From positions 1-60,113 of the forward strand of contig NZ_CALHGM010000018.1 of the NCBI RefSeq assembly GCF_938030145.1: a DNA stretch of 60,113 nucleotides. The letters run 5' to 3'. Below, in pieces: positions 7,300-15,761 of the stretch (position 1 is the stretch's first letter; every line of letters begins with the position of its first letter). The notes under the pieces are model-generated. The model had not been told where the DNA came from. It saw only the letters and a program-made list of their open reading frames with translations, and ran no database searches. The stretch comes from an uncultured Campylobacter sp. GTDB lineage: Bacteria > Campylobacterota > Campylobacteria > Campylobacterales > Campylobacteraceae. The translations under genes were made by a program, and so were the position numbers.

Positions 7300-9302
7300 A
7301 TTACGATGAATACAGATCCGCAGTAGATACGCTAAATGCGTGGGCGCGAGCATATTACACCGACGATAAACCGATCGCAAGCGACGAGGAGTACGATGAG
7401 CTTTATTCGCAAGCGGAGAAATTCGAGCAGCAAAATCCTACGCTCGCGCTGCCCTACTCGCCTACACGGCGAATCGGAGGCGCGATCAGCGAGGGCTTTT
7501 CTAAGCTCGCTCACGGCGCGCAGATGTGGTCGATGGAGGATATTTTCGACGACGCGGATCTTTTAGCGTGGCTAGCTCGCGGCGAGAAGAGCGGCGCACA
7601 GTTTTACGTCGAGCCGAAATTTGACGGCGCGAGCTTAAATTTGACCTACGAAGGCGGTGTGCTGATAAGCGCGGCGACGCGCGGCGACGGGCTTATAGGC
7701 GAGGACGTGACGCAAAACGCAAGAGCGATCAAATCGGTGCCGCTTCAGATCCCCTACGCGGGAAGGATCGAGATCCGCGGCGAGACGCTGATCGCCAAGA
7801 GCGATTTTGACGCGCTAAACGACGAGCGCGCCGCAAACGGCGAGAGCTTGTTTTCAAACCCGCGCAACGCCGCTGCAGGCAGCCTAAGGCAGCTGGATAG
7901 CGCGATCGTAGCGAAGCGGAAGCTAAAATTTATCCCGTGGGGAGTGGGCGAGCATTCCTTAAGCTTTGCGCTGCACTCGCAGATAATGGAGTTTGTGCGT
8001 AGCCTTGGTTTTTTACGCGACGAGTTTTGCCGCATCTGCAAGAGCGCGAGCGAGATCAGGAGTGCGTACGAGGCGCTGCATAGCATGCGTGCGAGCAAAG
8101 ACCTGATGCTTGACGGCATGGTAATCCGCGTAAACGAGCTTTCAAAGTGCGCGCAGATGGGCTATACGGTGAAATTCCCGCGCTTTATGGTCGCGTATAA
8201 ATTTCCTGCGGTCGAAAAGGTAACGCGGCTACGCGAGATCAATCTGCAGGTCGGCCGCACCGGCGCGGTAACCCCCGTAGCCGTCGTAGATAGCGTAAAT
8301 ATCGACGGCGCGAACGTTTCAAACGCGACGCTTCATAATTTCGACGAGATCGCGCGACTTGGGCTGATGAAAAACGATTTTGTAGGCATCATCCGTAGCG
8401 GCGACGTGATCCCGAAGATCACGAGCGTTTACAAACAGCGCAGAGACGGCACGCAGAGCGAAATTTCGCGCCCCGATCGCTGCCCGGTTTGCGACGAGAA
8501 ATTGCTTGACGAAGGCGCGCTCATAAAGTGCCAAAACCTCGATTGCAAAGCGCGCGTGATAGGCTCGCTGATCTATTTCTGCTCCAAAAAATGCATGAAT
8601 ATCGAAGGGCTAAGCGACGCGACGATCACGCAGCTTTTTGAAAGCGGCAAAATTTCAAAGATCAGCGACATTTACGCCCTCGGCGCGCAGGACTTGGCGG
8701 ATCTTGAGGGCTTTGCGGATAAAAAAATTTCAAATCTTTTGGGCGCGATAAATGCGAGCAAAAACGCGCCGCTTGAGCGCTTCATCGCTTCTTTGGGGAT
8801 CGAACACATCGGCGAAGTGGCCGCGCGCAAGATCGCCGCGGCATTCGGGCAGGATTGGCTAGATGCGAGCGAGGATGAAATTTTGCGGCTGGAGGGCTTT
8901 GGAGAGGCGATGGCAAGGAGCCTAGCGGAGTTTTGCAAGATAAATCGCGAAAAAATTCTAAATTTAAGCGAAATCATCACGCCTCGCGCGCCCCAGATGC
9001 AGACCGTCAAAAGCGCCTTCACGGACCGCAGCGTCGTCATCACCGGCACGCTCAGTCGTCCGCGCGACGAGTTTAAGGCTAGGCTTTTGGCGATGGGCGC
9101 GAAGGTGCAGGGCTCGGTATCGGCAAAGACCGACTTTGTGCTTGCAGGCGCAGAAGCAGGCTCCAAGCTGCAAAAAGCCCACTCGCTTGGCGTGCGGGTA
9201 ATCGACGAAAGCGAGTTTGAAGCGCTTGCGAGCTTGGCGACGCCCGGTGCAAATTCACCCGGCAAGAGAGAGCCCCAAACGCTTGCGGGGAGCGGCGAGT
9301 GA
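7296..9302 (+). CDS. ligA: NAD-dependent DNA ligase
   Basis: LigA seals nicks in duplex DNA using NAD. The 668 residues cover all expected domains. They are the N-terminal Ia domain with YYTDDKPIASDEEYDEL, the nucleotidyltransferase domain with the KFDG lysine (Lys108), and the OB fold around VGRTGAVTPVAVV. A four-cysteine zinc site follows (CPVC ... CQNLDC), then helix-hairpin-helix repeats and a C-terminal BRCT domain (about residues 578-655) with VVITGTLSRPRDE. The extreme C-terminal tail is low complexity. The start overlaps the upstream small ORF as ATGA. Confidence 0.97.
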   Translation: MNYDEYRSAVDTLNAWARAYYTDDKPIASDEEYDELYSQAEKFEQQNPTLALPYSPTRRIGGAISEGFSKLAHGAQMWSMEDIFDDADLLAWLARGEKSGAQFYVEPKFDGASLNLTYEGGVLISAATRGDGLIGEDVTQNARAIKSVPLQIPYAGRIEIRGETLIAKSDFDALNDERAANGESLFSNPRNAAAGSLRQLDSAIVAKRKLKFIPWGVGEHSLSFALHSQIMEFVRSLGFLRDEFCRICKSASEIRSAYEALHSMRASKDLMLDGMVIRVNELSKCAQMGYTVKFPRFMVAYKFPAVEKVTRLREINLQVGRTGAVTPVAVVDSVNIDGANVSNATLHNFDEIARLGLMKNDFVGIIRSGDVIPKITSVYKQRRDGTQSEISRPDRCPVCDEKLLDEGALIKCQNLDCKARVIGSLIYFCSKKCMNIEGLSDATITQLFESGKISKISDIYALGAQDLADLEGFADKKISNLLGAINASKNAPLERFIASLGIEHIGEVAARKIAAAFGQDWLDASEDEILRLEGFGEAMARSLAEFCKINREKILNLSEIITPRAPQMQTVKSAFTDRSVVITGTLSRPRDEFKARLLAMGAKVQGSVSAKTDFVLAGAEAGSKLQKAHSLGVRVIDESEFEALASLATPGANSPGKREPQTLAGSGE

Positions 9303-9874
9303 AGGTATTTTGTTTGGCGCCAAACCCGCACGCAAACGGCGCAGGGTTAAATTTCAAAAGCAACCTTCATCCTGCGGCGCTTATATCTTTTACAAGGCGC
9401 GAGAATTTTAAAAATTTTGTAGCGCACGAGCAAGCGGCAAGAGCAAAAGCGATAAATCGAGCGGTCGATGTAAGATCGCTGGGCTTCAAGGCATGTGCAA
9501 AAGCGGCAAACCGAGAGGCGGTTTCTGCGAAGCGCGCGGGCCCCACTTGTCGCGACGCTAAAACGGCGGGCGCGATGCCGATAGATGCGGCTGTAAGCGA
9601 GAATATCTCAAATTTTGCGCCGCTCAAACACTGCGCCGATAGGAAAAATTTTAAAATTTTCGCTAGCGGAGAGATAAAATTTGCAACGCACGGCGAGCCA
9701 AAATTTACAATGCGCAGTATGGCTAAATTTACGGCGTACAGCCGGCTGAAATTTGAGCCGCGTAGTACTGCTGCACGAGACTTTGCTATGCGCGATAAAA
9801 TTTTAAACTCAAGCTCGCGCAAAAACTGCGTGAGCTTTAAGATTTCATCGCGACGCGGAGGAAAAGCAAAATGA
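9299..9874 (+). CDS. uncharacterised low-complexity protein, possibly repeat-derived
   Basis: A 191-codon open frame filling the gap between ligA and tlyA and overlapping both by 4 bp, which is why it is listed. It uses a GTG start. No family is recognised and the composition is Lys/Ala/Phe/Arg-rich. Residues about 126-155 carry the dipeptide KF in strict eight-residue register (KFATHGEP, KFTMRSMA, KFTAYSRL, KFEPRS), because the DNA is an exact 24-bp-period array anchored on AAATTT. It may be a translated repeat array rather than a functional gene. Coupling geometry is the only argument for translation. Confidence 0.4.
   Translation: MKVFCLAPNPHANGAGLNFKSNLHPAALISFTRRENFKNFVAHEQAARAKAINRAVDVRSLGFKACAKAANREAVSAKRAGPTCRDAKTAGAMPIDAAVSENISNFAPLKHCADRKNFKIFASGEIKFATHGEPKFTMRSMAKFTAYSRLKFEPRSTAARDFAMRDKILNSSSRKNCVSFKISSRRGGKAK
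9677..9772. repeat. 24-bp degenerate tandem repeat anchored on AAATTT
   Basis: AAATTT occurs at 9677, 9701, 9725 and 9749, exactly 24 bp apart each time. The 18 bp between hexamers diverge strongly. The conserved element is therefore the hexamer and its spacing, not the unit as a whole. The array is in frame within the ORF at 9299-9874. Confidence 0.9.
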
Positions 9875-11055
9875 GATTTGATCTGCTCGTCGCAAATACG
9901 CTTAAAATCAGCAGAAATCAGGCTGCCGCGCTAATAAAACAGGATAAAATTTTGCTACGAGGCGCCGTGCAAAACAGGCCCTCTGCGCAGATCGCGCCCG
10001 AGCAGAGCGGCGAAATCAGCGCGACCGATCAAATTTACGTAAGCAGGGGCGCGCTCAAGCTTGCGGGCTTTTTGGATGAGCTCGCCGAAAACGGGCTTTT
10101 GGCAAGCTGCGGCGCAAAATCGCCTAACTCGGCAGCAGAAATTTCAAAGCCGTATAGCAACGCAAAGAGCGCGGATAGCAAAGCGGCAGCGACGCAAAGA
10201 GCGGGCGAAGTAACGACCCAAATTTCAAGCGTCGATTTTGCGACTACGGATAAAATTTTAGGCGCGAATGAGGCTGATAAAATTCCAAGCGCGGCTGTCG
10301 CGACGACAAAGAGCGCGAAAGCGACTACCGAGGCGATCCGTACCGCAAAAACTAGCGCCGATACGGCGGAGCTTTTACAAACCGGTACAGGCAAGCAAAC
10401 AGTGGAATTTTTACAGACGAGCGCAGACGCCGAGATGGCAGAGATTTTAAATGCGGCGAAAGCCTCCAAATCGGGCGGCAAGGTGGGCGCGTGCCGCAAC
10501 GAAGGCGGCGCGGAGCTGGTACAAACAAAACCATCGCAAAAAGATATTTTAAATTTAGCGGGAGCCGATGTTTTGGACGTGGGCAGTAGCACCGGCGGGT
10601 TCGTGCAGATTTTACTGCAGCGCGGCGCAAAGAGCGTGACCGCGCTTGACGTCGGCAGCTCGCAGCTAAGCGAAATTTTGCGGCGCGATCCTCGCGTGAT
10701 CGTGTGCGAAAACACCGACATCAGGGAGTTTGCAAGCGAGAAGAAATTTGATCTCATCACCTGCGACGTGAGCTTTATCTCGCTAAATTTGATCTTAAAA
10801 AGTCTCGCGAGCCTCGCGAAAAGCGCCCTCATCGTGCTATTTAAGCCGCAATTCGAGGTAGGCGCAGAGGCTAAGCGAAATAAAAAAGGTGTGCTCAAGG
10901 ATGAAAAAGCGGTGCGCGCCGCACGGGCGAAATTTGAGCAGCTATGCGCCGAGCTGGGGCTGGCCGTGCTATATGCCAGCGCCTGCAAAATCGCGGGCAA
11001 AGAGGGAAATAGGGAATTTTTCTATCTTCTAAAAAGGATGAACGATGAAATTTAA
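9871..11055 (+). CDS. tlyA: TlyA-family rRNA 2'-O-methyltransferase with ~145-residue insert
   Basis: TlyA methylates cytidines in 16S/23S rRNA and affects capreomycin sensitivity. Residues 1-77 form an S4-like RNA-binding domain (MRFDLLVANTLKISRNQA ... YVSRGALKLAGFLDE). The FtsJ-like methyltransferase begins at about 232 with ADVLDVGSSTGGFVQ, followed by FDLITCDVSFISL and LFKPQFEVG. TlyA is normally about 250 residues; this one has 394. The excess lies between the two domains (about 80-225), an Ala/Thr/Ser/Lys-rich segment with 12-residue repetition (AELLQT, VEFLQT, AEILNA). It sits upstream of ribF as in C. jejuni Cj0588-Cj0589, with an extra lipocalin gene in between. Confidence 0.92.
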   Translation: MRFDLLVANTLKISRNQAAALIKQDKILLRGAVQNRPSAQIAPEQSGEISATDQIYVSRGALKLAGFLDELAENGLLASCGAKSPNSAAEISKPYSNAKSADSKAAATQRAGEVTTQISSVDFATTDKILGANEADKIPSAAVATTKSAKATTEAIRTAKTSADTAELLQTGTGKQTVEFLQTSADAEMAEILNAAKASKSGGKVGACRNEGGAELVQTKPSQKDILNLAGADVLDVGSSTGGFVQILLQRGAKSVTALDVGSSQLSEILRRDPRVIVCENTDIREFASEKKFDLITCDVSFISLNLILKSLASLAKSALIVLFKPQFEVGAEAKRNKKGVLKDEKAVRAARAKFEQLCAELGLAVLYASACKIAGKEGNREFFYLLKRMNDEI

Positions 11056-11557
11056 AAACTTAATTATATTGGCGTTTTGCGCGCTATTTTTGGGCTCATG
11101 CGCCAAAAGCCTAAGCCCAAAAGCGCCGCTGGTAAAAAACTTCGACATCGCTAAATTTAGCGGCGGCTGGTATGAGATCGCTCGTATGAAGGGCGGCGGC
11201 GATCTGCAAAACACCGCGTACGAGTGCTTCATCGATAAAAACTCCACGATCAATCTTCTAAAAACCGCCAAAACAAGCTCGGGCAAAATCGAAAACGAGC
11301 AGCACGTGTTGGAGTTTGCAGGCGATAAAAACGTAGGCCTGCTCTATCAAAAAGGCCTAATTTCCGACTCCCTCTACCGCGTGGCGCAGGTGGACGGCGA
11401 CTATCGCTACGCCCTGATCTTCGGCGCCGATACGAGCGAGCTTTACATCCTCTCGCGCACCAAAACCCTGCCCGAGCCGATCCGCATCCTATATCTCAAA
11501 AAGGCGAAGCATAGCGGTTACGACACCAAAAAAATTATCTGGACGAAGCAAAAGTAA
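11045..11557 (+). CDS. bacterial lipocalin (Blc-like lipoprotein)
   Basis: A 170-residue predicted outer-membrane lipoprotein. The N-terminus is a lipoprotein signal ending in the lipobox LGSC, with Cys19 as the acylated residue. The lipocalin signature FSGGWYEIARM follows at about residues 37-47, and the conserved C-terminal segment includes YILSRTKTL. Blc-type lipocalins bind lysophospholipids or fatty acids and are linked to envelope maintenance; that role is taken from the family. The gene overlaps tlyA by 11 bp and ribF by 1 bp (TAATG), so it is part of the same transcription unit. Confidence 0.9.
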   Translation: MKFKNLIILAFCALFLGSCAKSLSPKAPLVKNFDIAKFSGGWYEIARMKGGGDLQNTAYECFIDKNSTINLLKTAKTSSGKIENEQHVLEFAGDKNVGLLYQKGLISDSLYRVAQVDGDYRYALIFGADTSELYILSRTKTLPEPIRILYLKKAKHSGYDTKKIIWTKQK

Positions 11558-12939
11558 TGGCTAATCAAAAATCAGGCAAAGACCATACAGAGGCTTCGCT
11601 ACGGAATTTTAAAGAGCAAAATTTCGTATCGCAGAATTCCAGCTTGAAAAATTTTACGGAACAGAATTTCACAAGCAATGGAGAAAATTCATCTCAAAAT
11701 ATCAAACATACAAGGCAAGAGCTCAGTGAAAATAAAACCGACGATGCGCACCGCGCAGATGAAGCAGACACCGACGCCGCTTGCAGTAACGAAACGGCTT
11801 ATGGCGGCACTTGCGGCAATGGCGTAGACGCGCAAGCCCAGGGCATGCTTCCTGCTTGTGCGGAAGTACTGCGTGCGCGCCTAAGCGAGCAGTTCGCACG
11901 AGGCGAGATTTTCGCAACGCTACAAAGCGCAAACCGCGATGACGTGTGCGCCGTAGCGATCGGCAACTTCGATGGCATGCACCTTGGGCATCAAAAATTA
12001 TTTGAGCGCCTAGGTGAGCACGGCGCGATAATCGTAATCCTAGCAGGTGGTGGCACGAAGCTAACCCCTTTTGCGTCGCGGCAGGCTTTTACGGACAAAA
12101 AGACTTTTTATTGCGATCTACGCGCTATCAAAAGCCTTAGCGGAGACGAATTTATCGCACTTTTAAGGCAGAATTTCATAAATTTACAAAAAATTGTCGT
12201 CGGCGAGGACTTTAGATTTGGGCGTGATCGGGCGTGGGACGTGGAATTTTTAAGGCGCGAATTTCGCGGGCAAACCTGCGTCGTAGGGGAGTTTTGCTTA
12301 AGCGGCGGTGGCGTGCATTCAAGCAGGATCAAAGAGCTTTTATCGCGCGGACGGTGCGAAGAGGCGGCGGAACTTTTGGGGCGAGATTACGAGATCTGCG
12401 GGCGGATCGTGCGCGGTCAGGGGCGCGGGGCGCGGGAGTTTGTAGCGACGCTAAATCTTGATGCGAGCGGCTATTTTATGCCAAAAAGTGGCGTGTATGC
12501 GAGCCTAACGCGCGCCGGAAGCAAGGAATTTGCAAGTGTGAGCTTCTTGGGGCACAGGCTTAGCACCGACGGAGCTTTTGCGATTGAAACGCACATTTTA
12601 GGAGACTTTTCAGGCTTTGAGGCGGGTTTAAATTCCGCGCAAGATCACGCGCCGTGCTGCGGGGGGCAAGCCGCACATTCTGCGCGAAATTTAGATGAAA
12701 TTTCGGCGTGTAATTCAGTAGAAATTTCTACACAAAATTTTGCGGCGAGCGAGAGCTTGGACGCCGAAAATAAAATTTTAGAGGCTGCGGACAAAAACAG
12801 CGGCGCGAAATTTGCTTGCGTGAAATTTATAAAGTTCCTACGTGAAAATCGCAAATTTAGCGATCTAGCGCAGCTTAAAGAGCAGATTTTAAAAGACGTT
12901 TCAGAGGCGGAGGCGATACTACGAAGCCGTAAATTTTAA
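11557..12939 (+). CDS. ribF: bifunctional riboflavin kinase / FAD synthetase with repeat-derived N-terminal extension
   Basis: RibF converts riboflavin to FMN and then FAD. The adenylyltransferase domain begins at about residue 129 with AVAIGNFDGMHLGHQ and includes the SSRIKELL motif. The riboflavin kinase domain follows (GRIVRGQGRGAREFVATLN). At 460 residues it far exceeds the usual length of about 280-310. The first 100 or so residues are low complexity and start with a five-residue repeat (RNFKE, QNFVS, QNSSL, KNFTE, QNFTS). A second insert of about 65 residues interrupts the C-terminal part. ATG codons at 11557 and 11845 are both possible starts. The first is adjacent to the lipocalin stop; the second would remove the repeat tail. 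Confidence 0.92.
   Translation: MANQKSGKDHTEASLRNFKEQNFVSQNSSLKNFTEQNFTSNGENSSQNIKHTRQELSENKTDDAHRADEADTDAACSNETAYGGTCGNGVDAQAQGMLPACAEVLRARLSEQFARGEIFATLQSANRDDVCAVAIGNFDGMHLGHQKLFERLGEHGAIIVILAGGGTKLTPFASRQAFTDKKTFYCDLRAIKSLSGDEFIALLRQNFINLQKIVVGEDFRFGRDRAWDVEFLRREFRGQTCVVGEFCLSGGGVHSSRIKELLSRGRCEEAAELLGRDYEICGRIVRGQGRGAREFVATLNLDASGYFMPKSGVYASLTRAGSKEFASVSFLGHRLSTDGAFAIETHILGDFSGFEAGLNSAQDHAPCCGGQAAHSARNLDEISACNSVEISTQNFAASESLDAENKILEAADKNSGAKFACVKFIKFLRENRKFSDLAQLKEQILKDVSEAEAILRSRKF
11604..11678. repeat. 15-bp tandem repeat anchored on RAATTY, within ribF
   Basis: RAATTY hexamers start at 11604, 11619, 11634, 11649 and 11664: five units with an exact 15-bp period. Because 15 is a multiple of three, the array reads as a five-residue repeat in RibF. 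The same period and hexamer occur in gene-free DNA near 17.05 and 49.0 kb. Confidence 0.93.
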
Positions 12940-13807
12940 TCTACGGCTTGTAAGCTTAAAAACGAAATTTGCGGGCTGTACGCTTGATTTGATGCGTCTG
13001 CCCGCGTTTTGCATCTACGGCGCATTATATTAGCCGTCTGCGATGTCATATGGGAAGTGCGCACAAAAGCGGCGCGCAAGCCGATAAAAAGTCGTTAAAT
13101 TTTAACGGTGCACCGCCTGTAGGGCTTTAACGCACCTTGAGCTTGGGTTTATGCAAGACTAGGCAAGTGCAAGCTGCGCTGAGAATCGAGGGCGATAAAA
13201 AATTTTAGTTGCGCTGCGAAGCTTTAAAATTTAGCAGGGATAAGCTGCCGAGCAAGAGCCAAGCGGCTAAATTATGCGCATAGTCAAACGTAAATTTTAC
13301 CAAGCGCCTCCATTTACGGCGCATAAAATCGCAAAATGGGCGCGAAATTCTACCAATGGAGCTTTGACTATGCTTTTAGTTTAAGTTAGTAATTAAAGAA
13401 TTTAAAGAAGCTGTTTTAGCAGTGCGAGATTTGGTGGCGTAAAATTTAATGTTGAGAAATTATAAGCCCGCTAAATACGGCGCAAAATTTTAAGGATGTA
13501 TTCGCGCGGTGCGGAATTTTAGGGTCTGCCAAGCAAGACGTGAAATTTAATCATGCATCGAGCATATCCGGGCTAGAAGTTGGGCGCAAACTGGGATGCA
13601 GCTCGCTTGCATCAAAAGTGCTCATGCTGCGTTTAAAATTTAGGTATGCTTACACGCGGGGCAAACTAAGCACAAAAATTCCATGCGTAGCGGTCGCAAA
13701 TCGAGTGTCGTGCAAGCGCAGGAAGCACGGCGTGAGAATTCTGCGCTTAGCATGCGCAGGAAGTATAAATCGAGTGCTGTGCGAATAGCGAAACTAAAAG
13801 GAAATGG
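12940..13807. other. 868-bp region without a convincing gene
   Basis: The spacer between ribF and cmoA. It contains scattered RAATTY words (for example near 13205, 13235, 13445, 13490 and 13515) in GC-rich filler, with no recognisable RNA gene. An 82-codon + strand frame at 13540-13788 has no family resemblance and appears to be chance. In C. jejuni the equivalent genes are close together, so this spacer looks expanded. An AAAAGGAAATGG context at its right end serves the cmoA start. Confidence 0.6.
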
Positions 13808-14512
13808 ATGAAAGACGAAATTTTTAAAGAGCCTATCAAAAAACAGTTTGAGTTCGACGCCAGCGTCGCGTCGGTTTTCGACGATATGATCGGCCGCAGC
13901 GTGCCGTTTTACGAGGCGAGTACGCGGCTTAGCAGCGAGCTTTTGGCGCGGATACTGCCGCAAAAGGCACGCGTGATCGATCTTGGCTGCTCGACTGCGA
14001 CCGCGCTGCTGGCGCTGTTTGCGCTGCGCCCAGATCTACGGCTGTGCGGCATCGACAGCTCGGAGGCGATGATACAAAACGCTCGCGCTAAGGCGGCGGC
14101 GTTCGGCGCCGAGCTCGAGCTTAGCGTATCGGACGTGCTGGATGCGAGCCTCGCAGACTGCGACGCCGTGATTTTAAACTACACCCTGCAGTTCATCAGG
14201 CCGCCGCGTAGGGCTGCGCTCGTGAGTAAAATTTACGACGGATTGCGCGAGGGCGGGGTTTTGATCTTTAGCGAAAAGATCGTCTACGAAGAGCCTGCGC
14301 TGGCGCGCCGGATGATCGAAATTTACGAGGATTACAAGCGCGCGCAGGGCTACTCGCGCTACGAGATCGCGCAAAAACGCGAGGCGCTTGAAAACGTGCT
14401 AGTGCCCTACACCGAGGCGGAAAACCGCGCCTTGGCGCTAAGCGCGGGCTTTAAGCGCGTCGAGAGTATCTTTAAGTGGGCAAATTTTATGAGCTTCGCG
14501 GCGTTTAAATAA
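13808..14512 (+). CDS. cmoA: carboxy-S-adenosyl-L-methionine synthase
   Basis: CmoA makes carboxy-SAM from SAM and prephenate, used to modify wobble uridine 34 of tRNAs to cmo5U. The 234-residue protein opens with KDEIFKEP and FEFDASVASVFDDMIGRSVP, typical of CmoA. SAM motif I is VIDLGCSTATALL (about residues 56-68). ILNYTLQFI and a carboxylate-binding region follow. Positionally it equals C. jejuni Cj0590 downstream of ribF. An AAAAGGAAATGG sequence supplies the ribosome site. Confidence 0.92.
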   Translation: MKDEIFKEPIKKQFEFDASVASVFDDMIGRSVPFYEASTRLSSELLARILPQKARVIDLGCSTATALLALFALRPDLRLCGIDSSEAMIQNARAKAAAFGAELELSVSDVLDASLADCDAVILNYTLQFIRPPRRAALVSKIYDGLREGGVLIFSEKIVYEEPALARRMIEIYEDYKRAQGYSRYEIAQKREALENVLVPYTEAENRALALSAGFKRVESIFKWANFMSFAAFK

Positions 14513-14892
14513 AAGTTCAAATTGCAAGAAGCAAAATTATTTTTAAAAAATTCCAAAAAATGAAATTTTATACTCGCCGTATTTTTCAGGCGATACGGCA
14601 AGGATTTTTATCTAAATTCTTTGGAATTTTATAATTAAATTTTGATGCAGATTAGATGATCCAAACAGCGCGAATGTATAATTCTAGCGATATGCGAGAC
14701 GGCACAGATAAAATTTATCGCCGCTCGTAATTTCAAAATTCCGTCGCGGATGTGAACTACGCAAATTATTAGAATTCGGCAAAATTTCAAAATTTCTATG
14801 AAATTTTAAAATTTCATAATCCAAACAGAATTCATAAATTTTACAAAAAATTCAAAAATTGAAAAAGTGTAGCCGTCTAAAATTTCGGGTAT
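14513..14892. other. AT-rich spacer between convergent cmoA and rpsO, with 22-bp palindrome
   Basis: No gene is visible. The spacer is rich in AAATTT words. It contains a perfect 22-bp palindrome at 14797-14818, centred on TTTTAAAA, which could form a cruciform or an RNA hairpin in both directions. Because cmoA and rpsO converge here, a bidirectional termination role is possible but unproven. Confidence 0.6.
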
Positions 14893-14922
14893 AAAAAAAG
14901 CGCCCGCCGTATGACGGACGCC
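14893..14922 (-). terminator. Rho-independent terminator of rpsO
   Basis: On the minus strand GCGTCCGTC, loop ATAC and GGCGGGCGC form a 9-bp stem with two G-U pairs, followed by a run of seven T. It lies about 48 bp after the rpsO stop. Confidence 0.85.
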
Positions 14923-14970
14923 GTGTATAAATCGCAGTGACGAAATAAACGCCGCCACGAGCAAAAAAGC

Positions 14971-15243
14971 TTATTTATCTCTTAAATTTAACTCGCTAAC
15001 GAGCTTGGAGTAAACTGCGTAGTCTTTGTTTTTAAGATATTTCATCATCCTTTTGCGCTGACCTACTAGCTTTAGCAGTCCTAAGCGAGATGAAAAATCT
15101 TTCGGATTTGCTTGCAAATGAGTGGTAAGAAGCGTGATCCTCTCGGTAAGAAGCGCAATTTGCACCTCCGCAGAACCTGTATCTTTCTCTCTTCTAGCGA
15201 ATTTCGCAACTATCTGTGCTTTTTGAGCCGTGTCTAAAGCCAT
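14971..15243 (-). CDS. rpsO: 30S ribosomal protein S15
   Basis: S15 binds the central domain of 16S rRNA early in small-subunit assembly. The 90-residue length is standard. Diagnostic stretches are the DTGSAEVQIALLTERI helix and the RLGLLKLVGQRKRMMKYL segment. An AGGAGGTCATC leader precedes the ATG. It is monocistronic here and has its own terminator; it is divergent from the Rrf2 regulator gene. Confidence 0.97.
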   Translation of the reverse strand: MALDTAQKAQIVAKFARREKDTGSAEVQIALLTERITLLTTHLQANPKDFSSRLGLLKLVGQRKRMMKYLKNKDYAVYSKLVSELNLRDK

Positions 15244-15347
15244 GATGACCTCCTGATCGGTAAAATAGGAAGCGATTATACTTAATTAACCTAAATTTTT
15301 GCTTTCTTTGTGTAAAATGCACGCTTTGACACCAAAGGAGAAAATAA

Positions 15348-15761
15348 ATGCTTTTTACAAAAGCAAGCGAATACGCCCTGCTTTCAATGATCTGTATCGC
15401 GGGCAAGGAGGAATCGATGGATGTCGATTCGATCTCTAACGAGCTTGGAATTTCACGCAGCTTTTTGGCTAAAATTTTACAAAATTTGGCTCGCGCGGGA
15501 CTTTTGAATTCCTTCAAAGGCGCTAAGGGCGGCTTTGTACTCGCGCGCAATGCGGACGAGATCACGCTAAGCGAGATCATCAAAAGCGCCGAAAGACGCA
15601 AGGCGACGGTATTTGACTGCACCGCCGAGGGGATCGACGCCTGCCCGAACGGTCGCACGCTATGCCGCGTCAATCTAATGTTCAGCGAGCTTCAAGAGAA
15701 AGTCGATGAGTATATGGATACGATCACGCTAGCAGACGTCATCGGCAAAGAACGCAAATGA
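15348..15761 (+). CDS. Rrf2-family transcriptional regulator
   Basis: A 137-residue Rrf2 protein. The winged helix covers residues 1-70, with ISNELGISRSFLAKILQNLARAG as recognition region and GAKGGFVLAR as the wing. Three cysteines in the C-terminal half (DCTAEG, ACPNG and TLCRV) match the [2Fe-2S]-ligating pattern of IscR/NsrR-type members, so iron-sulphur or NO/redox sensing is likely. The target is unknown. The stop overlaps the start of the DHH gene (ATGA). The start follows CCAAAGGAGAAAATAA, a clear ribosome site. Confidence 0.9.
   Translation: MLFTKASEYALLSMICIAGKEESMDVDSISNELGISRSFLAKILQNLARAGLLNSFKGAKGGFVLARNADEITLSEIIKSAERRKATVFDCTAEGIDACPNGRTLCRVNLMFSELQEKVDEYMDTITLADVIGKERK

Noticed and set aside
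8672..9331. 219-codon antisense frame over ligA
   Set aside because: It is the shadow of the BRCT and HhH region of ligA and has no family resemblance.
10035..11000. 321-codon antisense frame over tlyA
   Set aside because: TlyA is clearly coded on the + strand; the antisense frame is a by-product of the Ala/Ser-rich insert and GC-rich codons.
13540..13788. 82-codon frame upstream of cmoA
   Set aside because: There is no ribosome site and no similarity, and its composition matches the surrounding spacer.
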